Shown here piece after piece: positions 39,517-48,143 of a stretch of DNA of 64,000 nt (within the stretch, counting starts at the first letter, position 1; each line of letters opens with the position of its first letter). The stretch is from positions 25,054 to 89,053 of the forward strand of contig JBEKGS010000008.1 of the NCBI GenBank assembly GCA_050012675.1, read 5' to 3'. Below the pieces are notes generated by a model. The model had not been told where the DNA came from. It was given only the letters and a program-made list of their open reading frames with translations, and searched no databases. Made by a program: the position numbers and the translations under genes. This stretch comes from Fen-455 sp050012675. GTDB taxonomy: Bacteria > Actinomycetota > Acidimicrobiia > Acidimicrobiales > Bog-793.

Positions 39517-40301
39517 CCGATCCGCGGATTCAGGCAAGACGCGTGCGCGTGCAGCGCCAACGCGGCCACCGCCGCCTGTCCATCCTGGTCGGGGTGATCG
39601 TCCTCGCTGGTGCGGTGGCGGGCGCGGTGGGAGTCCTGCACTCGTCCCTGCTCAGCGCGCGCACCGTCGTGGTCGCCGGCGCCGTCCAGACGCCGCGGAG
39701 CGAGATCCTCTCGGTCACCGGCCTCGACCGGGATCCCCCCCTCATAGACGTCGACACCTCGGCGATGCAGCGTCGCCTCGAGCGCCTCCCCTGGGTGGCC
39801 ACGGCCTCGGTGCACCTCGAGTGGCCGTCGACGGTCGCGGTGGGGATCGTCGAGCGGATCCCGGTCGCCGCGGCCAAGCTCACCGGCGGGGGCTATGCCG
39901 TGCTGGACTCGACCGGCCGCGTGCTCGGGGACGAGACCTCGCGGCCCGGCTCGCTCCCCCTCGTGTTGCTGGCGCGGAACCCGGGGCCGCCGGGAAGCAC
40001 CCTTCGAGGCGCGGCGACGCCGTTGCTCGAGGCGGCGGCACAGCTGCCCGTGTCGGTGTTGCCCCGTCTCACTGAGATGGCTGTCTCGGCGAGCGACGGA
40101 GTCGTGCTGCACCTGAAGGGCGGCTTGAGGGCGATCCTCGGCGACGACCAGGCCCTACCCCAGAAATTCGTCTCCCTCGTGACGGTGCTGAGGGGCGTCG
40201 ATCTGGCCGGTGTCGGCGGTATCGACTTGAGGGTGGCGGCCGCCCCGGTCTTGACCCCCCTGGTCAGCACCTCTAACGTTCAGGGGAAGGGTGATGGCTG
40301 A
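39513..40301 (+). CDS. ftsQ: cell division protein FtsQ
   Basis: A bitopic divisome protein of 262 residues. It has a basic N-terminus, one membrane helix (residues 22-42), a POTRA domain (about 48-118, with VVVAGAVQTPRSEILSVTGL and LERLPWVATASVHLEWPSTVAVGIVERIPVA), then the beta-rich FtsQ domain. It links FtsL-type proteins to the septal synthases. The ATG overlaps the murB stop. A 217-nt non-coding stretch follows before ftsZ. Confidence 0.9.
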   Translation: MTDPRIQARRVRVQRQRGHRRLSILVGVIVLAGAVAGAVGVLHSSLLSARTVVVAGAVQTPRSEILSVTGLDRDPPLIDVDTSAMQRRLERLPWVATASVHLEWPSTVAVGIVERIPVAAAKLTGGGYAVLDSTGRVLGDETSRPGSLPLVLLARNPGPPGSTLRGAATPLLEAAAQLPVSVLPRLTEMAVSASDGVVLHLKGGLRAILGDDQALPQKFVSLVTVLRGVDLAGVGGIDLRVAAAPVLTPLVSTSNVQGKGDG

Positions 40302-40350
40302 GATTGCCCGCGACGAGACTGGTGCTGAAGGGGCGGCCGAGGTCGCCGGA

Positions 40351-40356
40351 TAGTGT
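40351..40356 (+). promoter_or_regulatory. possible -10 element (TAGTGT) of an ftsZ promoter
   Basis: TAGTGT lies in the ftsQ-ftsZ gap and would give a leader of about 155 nt. Apart from this hexamer and the AGGAGAGG near the ftsZ start, I see no ORF or strong hairpin in 40302-40518. Separate ftsZ promoters are usual in Actinobacteria. Confidence 0.3.
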
Positions 40357-40518
40357 GCACTGCCGACCAGCGCTAATGGCGGGCCGGGGGAGCCGCTGAC
40401 CGGCTGAAGGCGAAGGGCGAGAGGTCATGGGCGCTCCAAGCCAATCGGAAGCCAACCGGGATCGCGGCAAGCCTCTCGGGAATCACCCACCGGTTATTCA
40501 GGAGAGGATGGAGCGCGG

Positions 40519-41679
40519 ATGAGCACGCCAGGCCAGAGCTTCATCGCTGTGATCAAGGTCGTCGGCGTCGGGGGCGCCGGGGTCAATGCCGTCAACCGCA
40601 TGATCGATGCCGGGTTGCAGGGCGTCGAGTTCGTGGCGGTCAACACCGACGCGCAGGCCCTTTTGATGAGCGAAGCCGACATCAAGCTCGACATCGGCCG
40701 AACGTTGACACGCGGGCTCGGCGCTGGCAGCGACCCTGAGGTCGGTCGCCTGGCCGCTGAGGAGCACATCGAGGAGATCGAAGAGGTCCTGAAGGGCGCC
40801 GACATGGTCTTCATCACCGCCGGCAAAGGCGGCGGCACCGGCACCGGCGCCGCCCCGGTGATCGCGGAGACCGCCAAGGCGCTCGGCGCGCTCACCATAG
40901 GCGTGGTGACCCGGCCCTTCGCCTTCGAGGGCCGGCGCCGCTCGACCCAGGCCGACGAGGGCATCCAGCGACTGCGTGAGAAGGTGGACACGCTCATCGT
41001 CATCCCGAACGAGCGCCTGTTGTCGATCTCCAACGAGCGCACCTCCATGGTCGAGGCGTTCTCGATGGCCGACGAGGTTCTCCTGCACGGCGTCCAGGGC
41101 ATCACCGACCTGATCAACGTGCCCGGCATCATCAACACCGACTTCGCCGACGTGAAGATGGTGATGAGCAACGCCGGCTCGGCGATCATGGGCATCGGCA
41201 CGGGCTCAGGTGAGGGGCGCGCCGTGAACGCGGCCCGCCACGCCATCACGAGCCCGCTTCTCGAGGCCTCCATCGAGGGCGCCCGGGGGATCCTTCTCAA
41301 TATCGCCGGAGGCAGTGACCTCACCTTGTTCGAAGTGAACGAGGCCGCGGCGATCATCCACGACGTGGCTCACCCCGACGCCAACATCATCTTCGGCAAC
41401 GTCATCGACGACGCCCTCGGCGACACCGTGAGGGTGACGGTGATCGCGGCCGGCTTCGACCGCTACGACGTGGCCGCCGAGCCCCGCAAGGCTTCGATGT
41501 CGAAGGCGGCCGCCGAGCCTGCCGCCCGGCCGGTCTCGCGGACCCCGGGCCTGGACAGCGATCTCCTCGGTGCCGTCCCGGCCCGCAGCGCCCAGAAGGG
41601 CCACGACGTCTTCGATGTGGGCGGCGACGACGACCTCGACCTCGACGACGACTTCGACGTCCCTTCCTTCCTCCGCTAG
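40519..41679 (+). CDS. ftsZ: cell division GTPase FtsZ
   Basis: The tubulin-like ring protein, 386 residues. It has VGVGGAGVNAVNRM, the GTP-binding GGGTGTG at residues 104-110, the RRRSTQADEGIQ loop, and the T7 region with NTDFADVKMVM. The disordered linker is acidic, ending in DDDFDVPSFLR, the conserved C-terminal peptide that binds SepF and other partners. SepF is encoded three genes downstream, and FtsA is absent as expected for the phylum. Confidence 0.97.
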   Translation: MSTPGQSFIAVIKVVGVGGAGVNAVNRMIDAGLQGVEFVAVNTDAQALLMSEADIKLDIGRTLTRGLGAGSDPEVGRLAAEEHIEEIEEVLKGADMVFITAGKGGGTGTGAAPVIAETAKALGALTIGVVTRPFAFEGRRRSTQADEGIQRLREKVDTLIVIPNERLLSISNERTSMVEAFSMADEVLLHGVQGITDLINVPGIINTDFADVKMVMSNAGSAIMGIGTGSGEGRAVNAARHAITSPLLEASIEGARGILLNIAGGSDLTLFEVNEAAAIIHDVAHPDANIIFGNVIDDALGDTVRVTVIAAGFDRYDVAAEPRKASMSKAAAEPAARPVSRTPGLDSDLLGAVPARSAQKGHDVFDVGGDDDLDLDDDFDVPSFLR

Positions 41680-41713
41680 GAGGATCGCCTTAGGGGCAGG
41701 TTCCGCGACAGTC

Positions 41714-42352
41714 GTGCTGAGCGGGTCCGCCGACGGCGACCTCGGCCCGCTCTCGGCCTCGCGGCCGGAGGCGCTCGAGACCCGTCGCCAGGCCCTCGTA
41801 GCGGGGCGCTGGCGCTGGCTGCGCCAGGCGCACGGTGGTGGTGTCGTCGTCCTCGGCCCCGAAGAGCCCTGTGCGGGACGCGCGGGCGACGCGCTCGTGT
41901 CCAAAGTGCCCTGCGCCCCTCTCGCCGTCTTCGCCGCCGACTGCGCGCTCGTCGCTCTGGCCAGCCCAGAGGGCCTGGTCGCGGCGGTGCACGTCGGTTG
42001 GCGTTCCCTGCTCGCGGGTGTGCTGGAGTCGGCTGCTGCGGTCATGGGCTCGCTCGGGGCCACCGATCTCGAGGCGGTGCTGGGGGCCTGCATCGGTCCC
42101 GAGTGCTACGAGTTCGGCGAGAGCGACCTCGAGGCCCTCGAGTCCGCCTACGGGGCATCGGTCCGCTCGAGGACCGCCAAGGGCACCGCGGCCCTCGACC
42201 TGCGTGCCGGGGTGCACAGGGCGCTCGAGGCGGCCTCGATCAGGGTCGTAGCCGAGGACGGGCGCTGCACAGCCTGCGACCCGGCCCTTTACTCCTGGCG
42301 CGGGCGCGCCGAGACGGCACGCCACGCCCTTGTGGTCACGGGGCACAGGTGA
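41714..42352 (+). CDS. pgeF: purine nucleoside phosphorylase / laccase-domain protein (YfiH family)
   Basis: A peptidoglycan-editing-factor/DUF152 enzyme; family members act on purine nucleosides and on misincorporated cell-wall precursors. It has LRQAHGGGVVVL, AADCALVAL and AAVHVGWRSLLAGV, giving the His-Cys-His copper/zinc-like active site, plus GACIGPECYEFG. The GTG at 41714 gives 212 residues but has no ribosome-binding site. A perfect AGGAGG at 41678-41683 is followed at the right distance by TTA, not a start codon, in the same frame, so the true start may be upstream. The stop overlaps yggS (GTGA). Confidence 0.82.
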   Translation: MLSGSADGDLGPLSASRPEALETRRQALVAGRWRWLRQAHGGGVVVLGPEEPCAGRAGDALVSKVPCAPLAVFAADCALVALASPEGLVAAVHVGWRSLLAGVLESAAAVMGSLGATDLEAVLGACIGPECYEFGESDLEALESAYGASVRSRTAKGTAALDLRAGVHRALEAASIRVVAEDGRCTACDPALYSWRGRAETARHALVVTGHR

Positions 42353-43107
42353 GCCCCGAAGGCCGTCTTCTGGGCGAGGCGCTCGTAGGCGCCGTCGGGG
42401 CACGTGTCGCCGAGGCACGCGAGCGGATCGCCGGGGCCGGGGGCGATCCCCTGCGGGTCCGCATCGTGGCGGTCACCAAGGGCTTCGGTCCCGACGAGGT
42501 GGCGGCAGGTTTCGCGGCGGGCCTGCGGGACTTCGGCGAGAACTACGCCGACGAGCTGGTCTCCAAGTGGGGCACCTTGGGCCGGACGGCGAGGTGGCAC
42601 TTCCTGGGTGCCGTGCAGCGGAACAAGGTCGGCCGGCTCGTCGGCCTCGTGGACTGCTGGCAGGCTGTGGCGCGCGTCGTAGAGGGCGAGGCGATAATGC
42701 GGCACTGGAGCGACATCACTTCCGGCACGGCGGGCGCCGCGGGCGGCTATCTGGCCTCCACGGGCGCCGAAGGGAGCCCCGGCCCGCCGTCGGTCTTCGT
42801 GGAGGTCGACACGACAGGTCTCGCGGGTCGGGGCGGCTGCGCGCCCGGACAGGTGCCCGGTGTCGTCGAGGGCCTCTTGGAGATCGGCTGCCGGGTCGAC
42901 GGACTGATGACGGTGGCGCCGCTGGGCGAGGCGCGCCTTGCCCGAGCGGCGTTCGACCAGGTCGCGCGCCTTGGCGGCGAGCTGGGTCTGGCGGAGCTCT
43001 CGATGGGCATGTCCGGCGATCTCGAGCAGGCCGTCGCTGCGGGCGCGACGATGGTTCGCCTCGGGACTTGCCTGTTCGGTCCTCGCCCGCAACGTCGCAG
43101 GCTGTAA
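42349..43107 (+). CDS. yggS: PLP homeostasis protein (YggS/PLPBP family)
   Basis: A single-domain alanine-racemase-fold protein of 252 residues that binds pyridoxal phosphate and buffers its cellular level. The PLP lysine is in RIVAVTKGFGPDEV. FGENYADELVSKW, WHFLGAVQRNKVGRL, ELSMGMSGDLEQAVAAGATMVRLGTCLFG are family signatures. An insertion of about 35 residues (Gly/Ala/Ser-rich, around residues 120-150) separates two core strands. The gene sits between pgeF and sepF, as in most actinobacterial division clusters. Confidence 0.92.
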   Translation: MSPEGRLLGEALVGAVGARVAEARERIAGAGGDPLRVRIVAVTKGFGPDEVAAGFAAGLRDFGENYADELVSKWGTLGRTARWHFLGAVQRNKVGRLVGLVDCWQAVARVVEGEAIMRHWSDITSGTAGAAGGYLASTGAEGSPGPPSVFVEVDTTGLAGRGGCAPGQVPGVVEGLLEIGCRVDGLMTVAPLGEARLARAAFDQVARLGGELGLAELSMGMSGDLEQAVAAGATMVRLGTCLFGPRPQRRRL

Positions 43108-43135
43108 CAATAGAGTTCTTGGAGGAGGGCTGGCG

Positions 43136-43663
43136 ATGGCTTCGTTTGTGCAAAGAGCGCTGATGTACCTCGGTCTTAAGGACATCGAAGACGAGGATGA
43201 GTACGACGCCGAGGATGAGGAGGTCACCGAGACGCCCCCGGGCCGTGTGCGGCAGAGCTCCTACCCCGAACCCGCCCCGCCGCGGGCGAGCGTCGCGACG
43301 GTGCGGCCGATAGCTCGAGACGACGGACGGGAACCGACCACGCCGGTGGCCCGCGGCGCAGTCGTGCGGCCGTTTGTGACCCAGCGCCATACCAAGCCCC
43401 AGGTCGTGGCCCCGGCGCGCTTCTCGGACGCCCAGGAGATCGGCGACATGGTCAAAGCAAGCTCGCCCGTGATCGTCAATCTCCAGGCGAGCGAGAAAGA
43501 CCTGGCGCGGCGCATGATCGACTTCTGTTCCGGTCTCACCTATGCGGTCGGTGGCTCGATGGAGAAGGTTGCGGAATCGGTGTTCCTGCTCACGCCGTCG
43601 AATGTCGAGGTTTCCCCCGAGGAGCGACAGCGCATCCAAGAGAACGGGCTGTTCCGGTCCTGA
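43136..43663 (+). CDS. sepF: cell division protein SepF
   Basis: The FtsZ membrane anchor that replaces FtsA in Actinobacteria, 175 residues. An N-terminal amphipathic helix (ASFVQRALMYLGL) can insert in the membrane. An acidic and Pro-rich linker follows, then the SepF core (about residues 85-162: VVAPARFSDAQEIGDMVKASSPVIVNLQ, LARRMIDFCSGLTYAVGGSMEKVAESVFLLTP). A strong GGAGGAGGG precedes the ATG by 6 nt. Confidence 0.94.
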   Translation: MASFVQRALMYLGLKDIEDEDEYDAEDEEVTETPPGRVRQSSYPEPAPPRASVATVRPIARDDGREPTTPVARGAVVRPFVTQRHTKPQVVAPARFSDAQEIGDMVKASSPVIVNLQASEKDLARRMIDFCSGLTYAVGGSMEKVAESVFLLTPSNVEVSPEERQRIQENGLFRS

Positions 43664-43715
43664 AGCCACCTGAGCCCTCCAAGGCTGCGACCCCGAGGAA
43701 ACCAGGCGCCGAACG

Positions 43716-43964
43716 GTGACCTATGTAATCGACGTCCTCAACATCTTCCTCTTCGTGCTCTTGATCCGGGTGGTGCTCTCCTACATCCCCGCACCCTCGG
43801 GTTCGGCCCTGATCCCGTTCATCCGGTTCTTCGAAGCGATCACCGAGCCCGTCCTACGGCCGGTGCGGCGAATCGTGCCGCCCCTTAGGGTCGGCGCCAC
43901 GGCTGTCGACCTCTCGCCGATCATCGTGTGGTTCGCCATCTTGATCGTTCGGGGGCTCCTGTAG
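43716..43964 (+). CDS. YggT-family membrane protein
   Basis: An 82-residue protein with two hydrophobic segments (VIDVLNIFLFVLLIRVVLSYI and LSPIIVWFAILIVRGLL) flanking the conserved PFIRFFEAITEPVLRPVRRIVPP, the YggT hallmark. These proteins lie between sepF and divIVA in Gram-positive division clusters; their role is unclear, with links to osmotic response and envelope assembly. It starts at a GTG 52 nt after sepF, without an obvious ribosome-binding site. Confidence 0.9.
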   Translation: MTYVIDVLNIFLFVLLIRVVLSYIPAPSGSALIPFIRFFEAITEPVLRPVRRIVPPLRVGATAVDLSPIIVWFAILIVRGLL

Positions 43965-44005
43965 CCCCGAGACGCAGCATCCATGATCTTTTCCCGGGCG
44001 GCCGA

Positions 44006-44011
44006 TATCAT
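44006..44011 (+). promoter_or_regulatory. -10 element (TATCAT) of a leaderless promoter for divIVA
   Basis: TATCAT ends 6 nt before the divIVA ATG, with no ribosome-binding site between. This suggests divIVA has its own leaderless transcript at the end of the division cluster. Confidence 0.5.
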
Positions 44012-44017
44012 CCGGGC

Positions 44018-44863
44018 ATGGATCTGTCTGCAAAACTCCTGCGAGAGGTTGAGTTTCGTACCAGCCTTCGGGGCTACGACACCGACGAGGTCGACGAGTT
44101 CCTCGAGAAGGTCGCGGTAGCCGTCGAGGAGCTGCAAGAGAAGATGCGCCAGCTCGCCTACCGGGCCGAGAGGGCGGAACGGGCCGTCTCCGACAGGGCG
44201 GCCGAGGAGGACGACGACAGCATCCGGCGGACTTTGGTGCTCGCGCAGCGCACCGCCGACATGGCGGTCCGCGAGGCCCAGGAACAGGCCGCCGTTCTCA
44301 TGGACACGGCCCGCAGCGAGTCGGAGAAGCTGCTCGGCGACGCCCGCGAAGAGGCCCAACGCCTTTCTTCGGAGGCCCAGCGGCGCCACTCGGACGACAT
44401 GGCCCGGCTGCACAGCGAGAGGGCGTCGGTCAACGCCGAGCTCAAGGAATTGTCCGAGCTGTTGGAGAACGAGCGCAGGCGTCTCACCGACTCGTTGCGC
44501 GTGGCTCTCGGCCTTGTGGAAAAGACCCTGACACCCTCCAAGGAGATGGCCAAACGCCGTACGGCGACGCCTCCCCAGCCGGCCTCCGACGAGGACGACA
44601 TCGAGGCCCAGATCGACGAGGACGCCGCGGCCGCGGCACCGTCCCTGCCGCTGTTGGACGAGGGCACCGGCGACGACGAGGACGAGGCCGGGCATGCGAG
44701 TCTCGCGGCTGTCCCGCCCCTCGACGAGTCGGGGCCGCCCACCCAGGCGTGGCACCCGGACTCCATGAGCATCTTCAGCTCGGGCAACGACAGCTTCTTC
44801 GGCACGGAGGCCGGCTCCGGCCAGCACCACTTCGGACCGCTCGGGTCCGACTGGATCGCCTGA
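44018..44863 (+). CDS. divIVA: DivIVA/Wag31-like polar growth and division protein
   Basis: A 281-residue coiled-coil protein that senses negative membrane curvature. The N-terminal lipid-binding domain is LSAKLLREVEFRTSLRGYDTDEVDEFLEKVA. A long coiled coil follows (about residues 30-190, rich in Glu, Ala, Arg and Gln), then a disordered acidic tail ending SDWIA. In Actinobacteria it directs polar or septal wall synthesis. The ATG is supported by TATCAT 6 nt upstream. The gene converges on ileS. Confidence 0.92.
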   Translation: MDLSAKLLREVEFRTSLRGYDTDEVDEFLEKVAVAVEELQEKMRQLAYRAERAERAVSDRAAEEDDDSIRRTLVLAQRTADMAVREAQEQAAVLMDTARSESEKLLGDAREEAQRLSSEAQRRHSDDMARLHSERASVNAELKELSELLENERRRLTDSLRVALGLVEKTLTPSKEMAKRRTATPPQPASDEDDIEAQIDEDAAAAAPSLPLLDEGTGDDEDEAGHASLAAVPPLDESGPPTQAWHPDSMSIFSSGNDSFFGTEAGSGQHHFGPLGSDWIA

Positions 44864-44892
44864 GCCGAATCCACCCCCGGCGACGGGCCGGG

Positions 44893-44908
44893 GCCCGCGC
44901 CTGCGGGC
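44893..44908. terminator. hairpin between converging divIVA and ileS
   Basis: GCCCGC-GCCT-GCGGGC (44893-44908) forms a 6-bp stem with a 4-nt loop in the 45-nt gap and ends at the ileS stop. No T tract follows on either strand, so it may only assist Rho-dependent termination. Confidence 0.3.
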
Positions 44909-47900
44909 TCAGCTGAGCCGCGTGATCTGGACGACGATGGAGTCCCCGTTGGACAGCTCGCCCGTGGCCGTGAACACCTCACCGGGTGCGGGGGTCTCGT
45001 CGCCGGCGTCCTTCAGGGCCGCGATCTCGATCTCGGTCGCGAGCACCTGGGCGGCGATGTGGCCCTTCCACAGCTCGACAACGGCGACCGAGGCGTCCGG
45101 GAGGGCCACGCGGAGGCGGATCCGGTCGGTGACCTCGAGCCCCGCCTCACGCCGGGCGCGCTGCACGGAACGGATGACGTCGCGGGCTAGGCCCTCTGCT
45201 TCGAGCTCGGGGGTCGTCTCGAGGTCGAGCGCGACGATCCCGACCTCGCCGGGCAGCGTCCGGGCCGAGACCGGGTCCAAAGGCCGAAGGCGGAGCTCGA
45301 ACTCGCCCGGCTCGAGCTTCTCGCCGCCCACCTCCACCGTGCCGTCCCCCGGACTCGACCAGTCGCCGCGGCGGGCGGCGGCGATGACGTGCTGCGTCCG
45401 GGGTCCGAGCCTCGGGCCAAGCGCTGCGGGGATGACGTTGAGCACGCTCTCGGCCAGGTCGCTCACGGTCTCGACCAACCTGACCTGCTGCACGTTCACC
45501 TCGTCGGCGATGAGGTCGGCGTAGGCGAGGAGCCGGCCCGCGCCCGGGGCCGCCACCGTGAGCGAGGAAAGGGGGAGCCGTGCGCGGCGCCCGGCCGCCT
45601 TGCGGATCGAGTGGCCGGCGGAGCACACCTCCCGGGCGAGGTCCATGTCCTCTACGAGGGCCGGGTCCGAGGGTAGCTCGTTCGCCTCCGGCCAGGCCTC
45701 GAGATGCACGCTGCGCTCGCCGGCTAGGCCCCGGTAGACGGTCTCTGTGAGATAGGGGAGGAACGGTGCCGCCACCCGGCAGAGCACTTCCAAGACGGTG
45801 TGCAGGGTGTCGTAGGCGTCCTGTTTGTCGTCGGGCGGGGAACCGGGCGCCTCAGAGGCGGCGGCGTTCACCGGGCGCCAGAAGCGATCGCGGCTGCGGC
45901 GCACGTACCAGTTGGTCATGGCGTCGAGGAAGACCGAGATGTGGCCCGTCGCGCCCGCCAGGTCGTAGGCGTCCATGGCGACGGTGACGTCCTCCACGAG
46001 CCGGCGCGTCTTGGCCAGGATGTAGCGGTCCAGCACGCCCTGTTGGTCGGTGCGGACACGGCCCCGAAGGCCGTCCGCGTTGGCGTACATCGACAGGAAG
46101 TACCACGTGTTCCAGATGGGGTTCAAGACCAGGCGAATGGGCTCGGCCAGTCCCTTGGCCTCGATCACCACGTCGTTGCCGCGCAGCACCGGCGAGGCGA
46201 GCAGGTACCAGCGCATGGCGTCGGCGCCGTAGGCGGCGAAGACCTCCTCTGGGTCGGGGAAGTTGCGCAGGCGCTTGGACAGCTTGCGGCCGTCGTCTCC
46301 CAACACGATGCCGTGGGCGATGCAGGCCTTGAAGGGGGGCCGGTCGAACAGCGCCGTCGCCAGCACGTGCAAGGTGTAGAACCAGCCGCGGGTCTGGCCC
46401 ACGTACTCGACTATGAAGTCGGCCGGGAAGTGCTCCTCGAACCTCTTGGCGTGCTCGAAGGGGTAGTGCAGCTGCGCGAAGGGCATGGATCCCGAGTCGA
46501 ACCAGCAGTCGAGGACGTCGGGGATGCGGCGCATCGTCGAGGCCCCGGTGGGGTCGTCCGGGTTCGGCCGGGTCAGCTCGTCGATGAAGGGGCGGTGCAG
46601 GTCGGCCGGCCTTGCCCCGAAGTCCGCCGCAAGCTCGTCGACGCTGCCGTAGACGTCGACGCGGGGATAGCGCGGGTCGTCGCTCTTCCACACCGGGATG
46701 GGCGTTCCCCAAAAGCGGTTCCGGCTGATCGACCAGTCCCGTGCCCCCTCCAGCCATTTGCCGAAAGCCCCGTCCCTGACGTGCTCGGGGACCCAGGCGA
46801 TCTGCCGGTTGAGAGCGACCATGCGGTCCTTTATGGCTGTCACGCGCACGAACCACGAGCTCATCGCCCGGTAGATGAGAGGCGTGTCGGTCCTCCAGCA
46901 GTGCGGGTAGCTGTGGGTGTACTCCTCAGCCCTTACAACTGCCCCTGCCGCCCTGAGGCGCTCGACGATGGTGGCATTGGCGTCGAAGACCTGCACTCCT
47001 GCAAGGTCGCCCACCTCAGCTGTGAAACGTCCCCGGTCGTCCACGGGGCAGACCACGGGGATTCCCGCCGCCTCGCAGGCGCGCTGGTCGTCCTCGCCGA
47101 AGCCCGGGGCCATCTGGACCACGCCCGTGCCCTCGTCCATGGCGACGAAGTCCTCACCTAGGACGACAAAGGCCCCGGGCGTGTCTGCGAAATAGGGGAG
47201 CAACGGGCGAAAGCGGCGCCCGACGAGATCGGCTCCGGCGACGGTGCCGAGCAGCTCGGCGCCGGCGAGGGTGTCCTCGTAGGCCGCCAGGCACTGCTCG
47301 CCGATGACGACGCGCCGCTCGCCCCAGGCGAGCACGGCGTAGGCCAGCTCCGGTCCCACGGCGAGGGCCAGGTTGGAGGGGAGGGTCCAGGGCGTGGTGG
47401 TCCAGGCCAGCATCCCGACCGGGCCCCGCAACAGCTCGGGGCCGTCGTCGACCGGCTCGAGATCGAACCGCACCGTCACGGCCGGGTCGGTGCGGTCCCG
47501 GTACGAGTCGTCCTGGCGCGTCTCGAAGTTCGAAAGCGGCGTCTCGCACTCCCAGCAGTAGGGCAGGACCCGGAAGCCCTCGTACATGAGCCCTTTGTCG
47601 TAGAGGCGTTTGAAGGCCCACAGCACGCTCTCCATGAACGAGAGGTCCATGGTCTTGTAGGTGTCCTCGAAGCTCACCCACCGGGCCTGGCGGGTCACAT
47701 AGCGCTCCCAGGCGTCGGTGGTCCGCTGCACGATCTGGCCGCAGTAGGCGTTGAACCTGTCGATTCCGTAGGCGATCACGGCCTGGCGGCCGGACAGCTC
47801 GAGCTCGTGCTCGGCTGCCATCTCGGCCGGCAGGCCGTGGCAGTCCCAGCCGAAGCGGCGCTCGACGCGGTGGCCGAGCATCGTCTGGTAGCGGGGGACG

Positions 47901-48124
47901 GCGTCTTTCACGAAGCCGGTGAGGAGGTGGCCGTAGTGGGGCAGCCCGTTGGCAAAAGGTGGCCCGTCGTAAAAGACGTACTCGGTCTCGGGTCCGTGCA
48001 GGGCGACCGAGGCCTCGAAGGTCCTGTCCGCCTGCCAAAAGGCGAGAGTCTGCTCCTCCAAGGAGGGATAGCGCGGCTGCGCGGGGACCTGCGGATAAGC
48101 GCTCGCACGGGGTGCCTCTGCCAT
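44909..48124 (-). CDS. ileS: isoleucyl-tRNA synthetase, eukaryotic-like (IleRS2) type
   Basis: A class I aminoacyl-tRNA synthetase of about 1071 residues. The catalytic domain has DGPPFANGLPHYGH (HIGH-box equivalent), RFGWDCHGLPAE and KLSKRLRNFPDP (KMSKR equivalent). An editing domain lies between them, and an anticodon-binding domain plus a long C-terminal region follow. HYGH, GLPAE and the KxSKRLxNFPDP form mark the IleRS2 class, whose members are often insensitive to mupirocin. The second of two ATGs is chosen because TACTGT ends 6 nt before it; using the first would add Met-Ala. The gene is divergent from yggU with only 19 nt between the two start codons. Confidence 0.93.
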   Translation of the reverse strand: MAEAPRASAYPQVPAQPRYPSLEEQTLAFWQADRTFEASVALHGPETEYVFYDGPPFANGLPHYGHLLTGFVKDAVPRYQTMLGHRVERRFGWDCHGLPAEMAAEHELELSGRQAVIAYGIDRFNAYCGQIVQRTTDAWERYVTRQARWVSFEDTYKTMDLSFMESVLWAFKRLYDKGLMYEGFRVLPYCWECETPLSNFETRQDDSYRDRTDPAVTVRFDLEPVDDGPELLRGPVGMLAWTTTPWTLPSNLALAVGPELAYAVLAWGERRVVIGEQCLAAYEDTLAGAELLGTVAGADLVGRRFRPLLPYFADTPGAFVVLGEDFVAMDEGTGVVQMAPGFGEDDQRACEAAGIPVVCPVDDRGRFTAEVGDLAGVQVFDANATIVERLRAAGAVVRAEEYTHSYPHCWRTDTPLIYRAMSSWFVRVTAIKDRMVALNRQIAWVPEHVRDGAFGKWLEGARDWSISRNRFWGTPIPVWKSDDPRYPRVDVYGSVDELAADFGARPADLHRPFIDELTRPNPDDPTGASTMRRIPDVLDCWFDSGSMPFAQLHYPFEHAKRFEEHFPADFIVEYVGQTRGWFYTLHVLATALFDRPPFKACIAHGIVLGDDGRKLSKRLRNFPDPEEVFAAYGADAMRWYLLASPVLRGNDVVIEAKGLAEPIRLVLNPIWNTWYFLSMYANADGLRGRVRTDQQGVLDRYILAKTRRLVEDVTVAMDAYDLAGATGHISVFLDAMTNWYVRRSRDRFWRPVNAAASEAPGSPPDDKQDAYDTLHTVLEVLCRVAAPFLPYLTETVYRGLAGERSVHLEAWPEANELPSDPALVEDMDLAREVCSAGHSIRKAAGRRARLPLSSLTVAAPGAGRLLAYADLIADEVNVQQVRLVETVSDLAESVLNVIPAALGPRLGPRTQHVIAAARRGDWSSPGDGTVEVGGEKLEPGEFELRLRPLDPVSARTLPGEVGIVALDLETTPELEAEGLARDVIRSVQRARREAGLEVTDRIRLRVALPDASVAVVELWKGHIAAQVLATEIEIAALKDAGDETPAPGEVFTATGELSNGDSIVVQITRLS

Positions 48125-48129
48125 GGCCA

Positions 48130-48136
48130 TACAGTA
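48130..48136. promoter_or_regulatory. overlapping divergent -10 elements shared by ileS and yggU
   Basis: TACAGTA reads as TACAGT on the plus strand (8 nt before the yggU ATG) and as TACTGT on the minus strand (6 nt before the ileS ATG). One 7-bp sequence could thus position polymerase in both directions for two leaderless genes. Confidence 0.5.
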
Positions 48137-48143
48137 GGCGGCC

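Noticed and set aside
45800..47161. Plus-strand ORF of 453 codons inside ileS
   Set aside because: It is the antisense of a synthetase whose catalytic motifs are intact.
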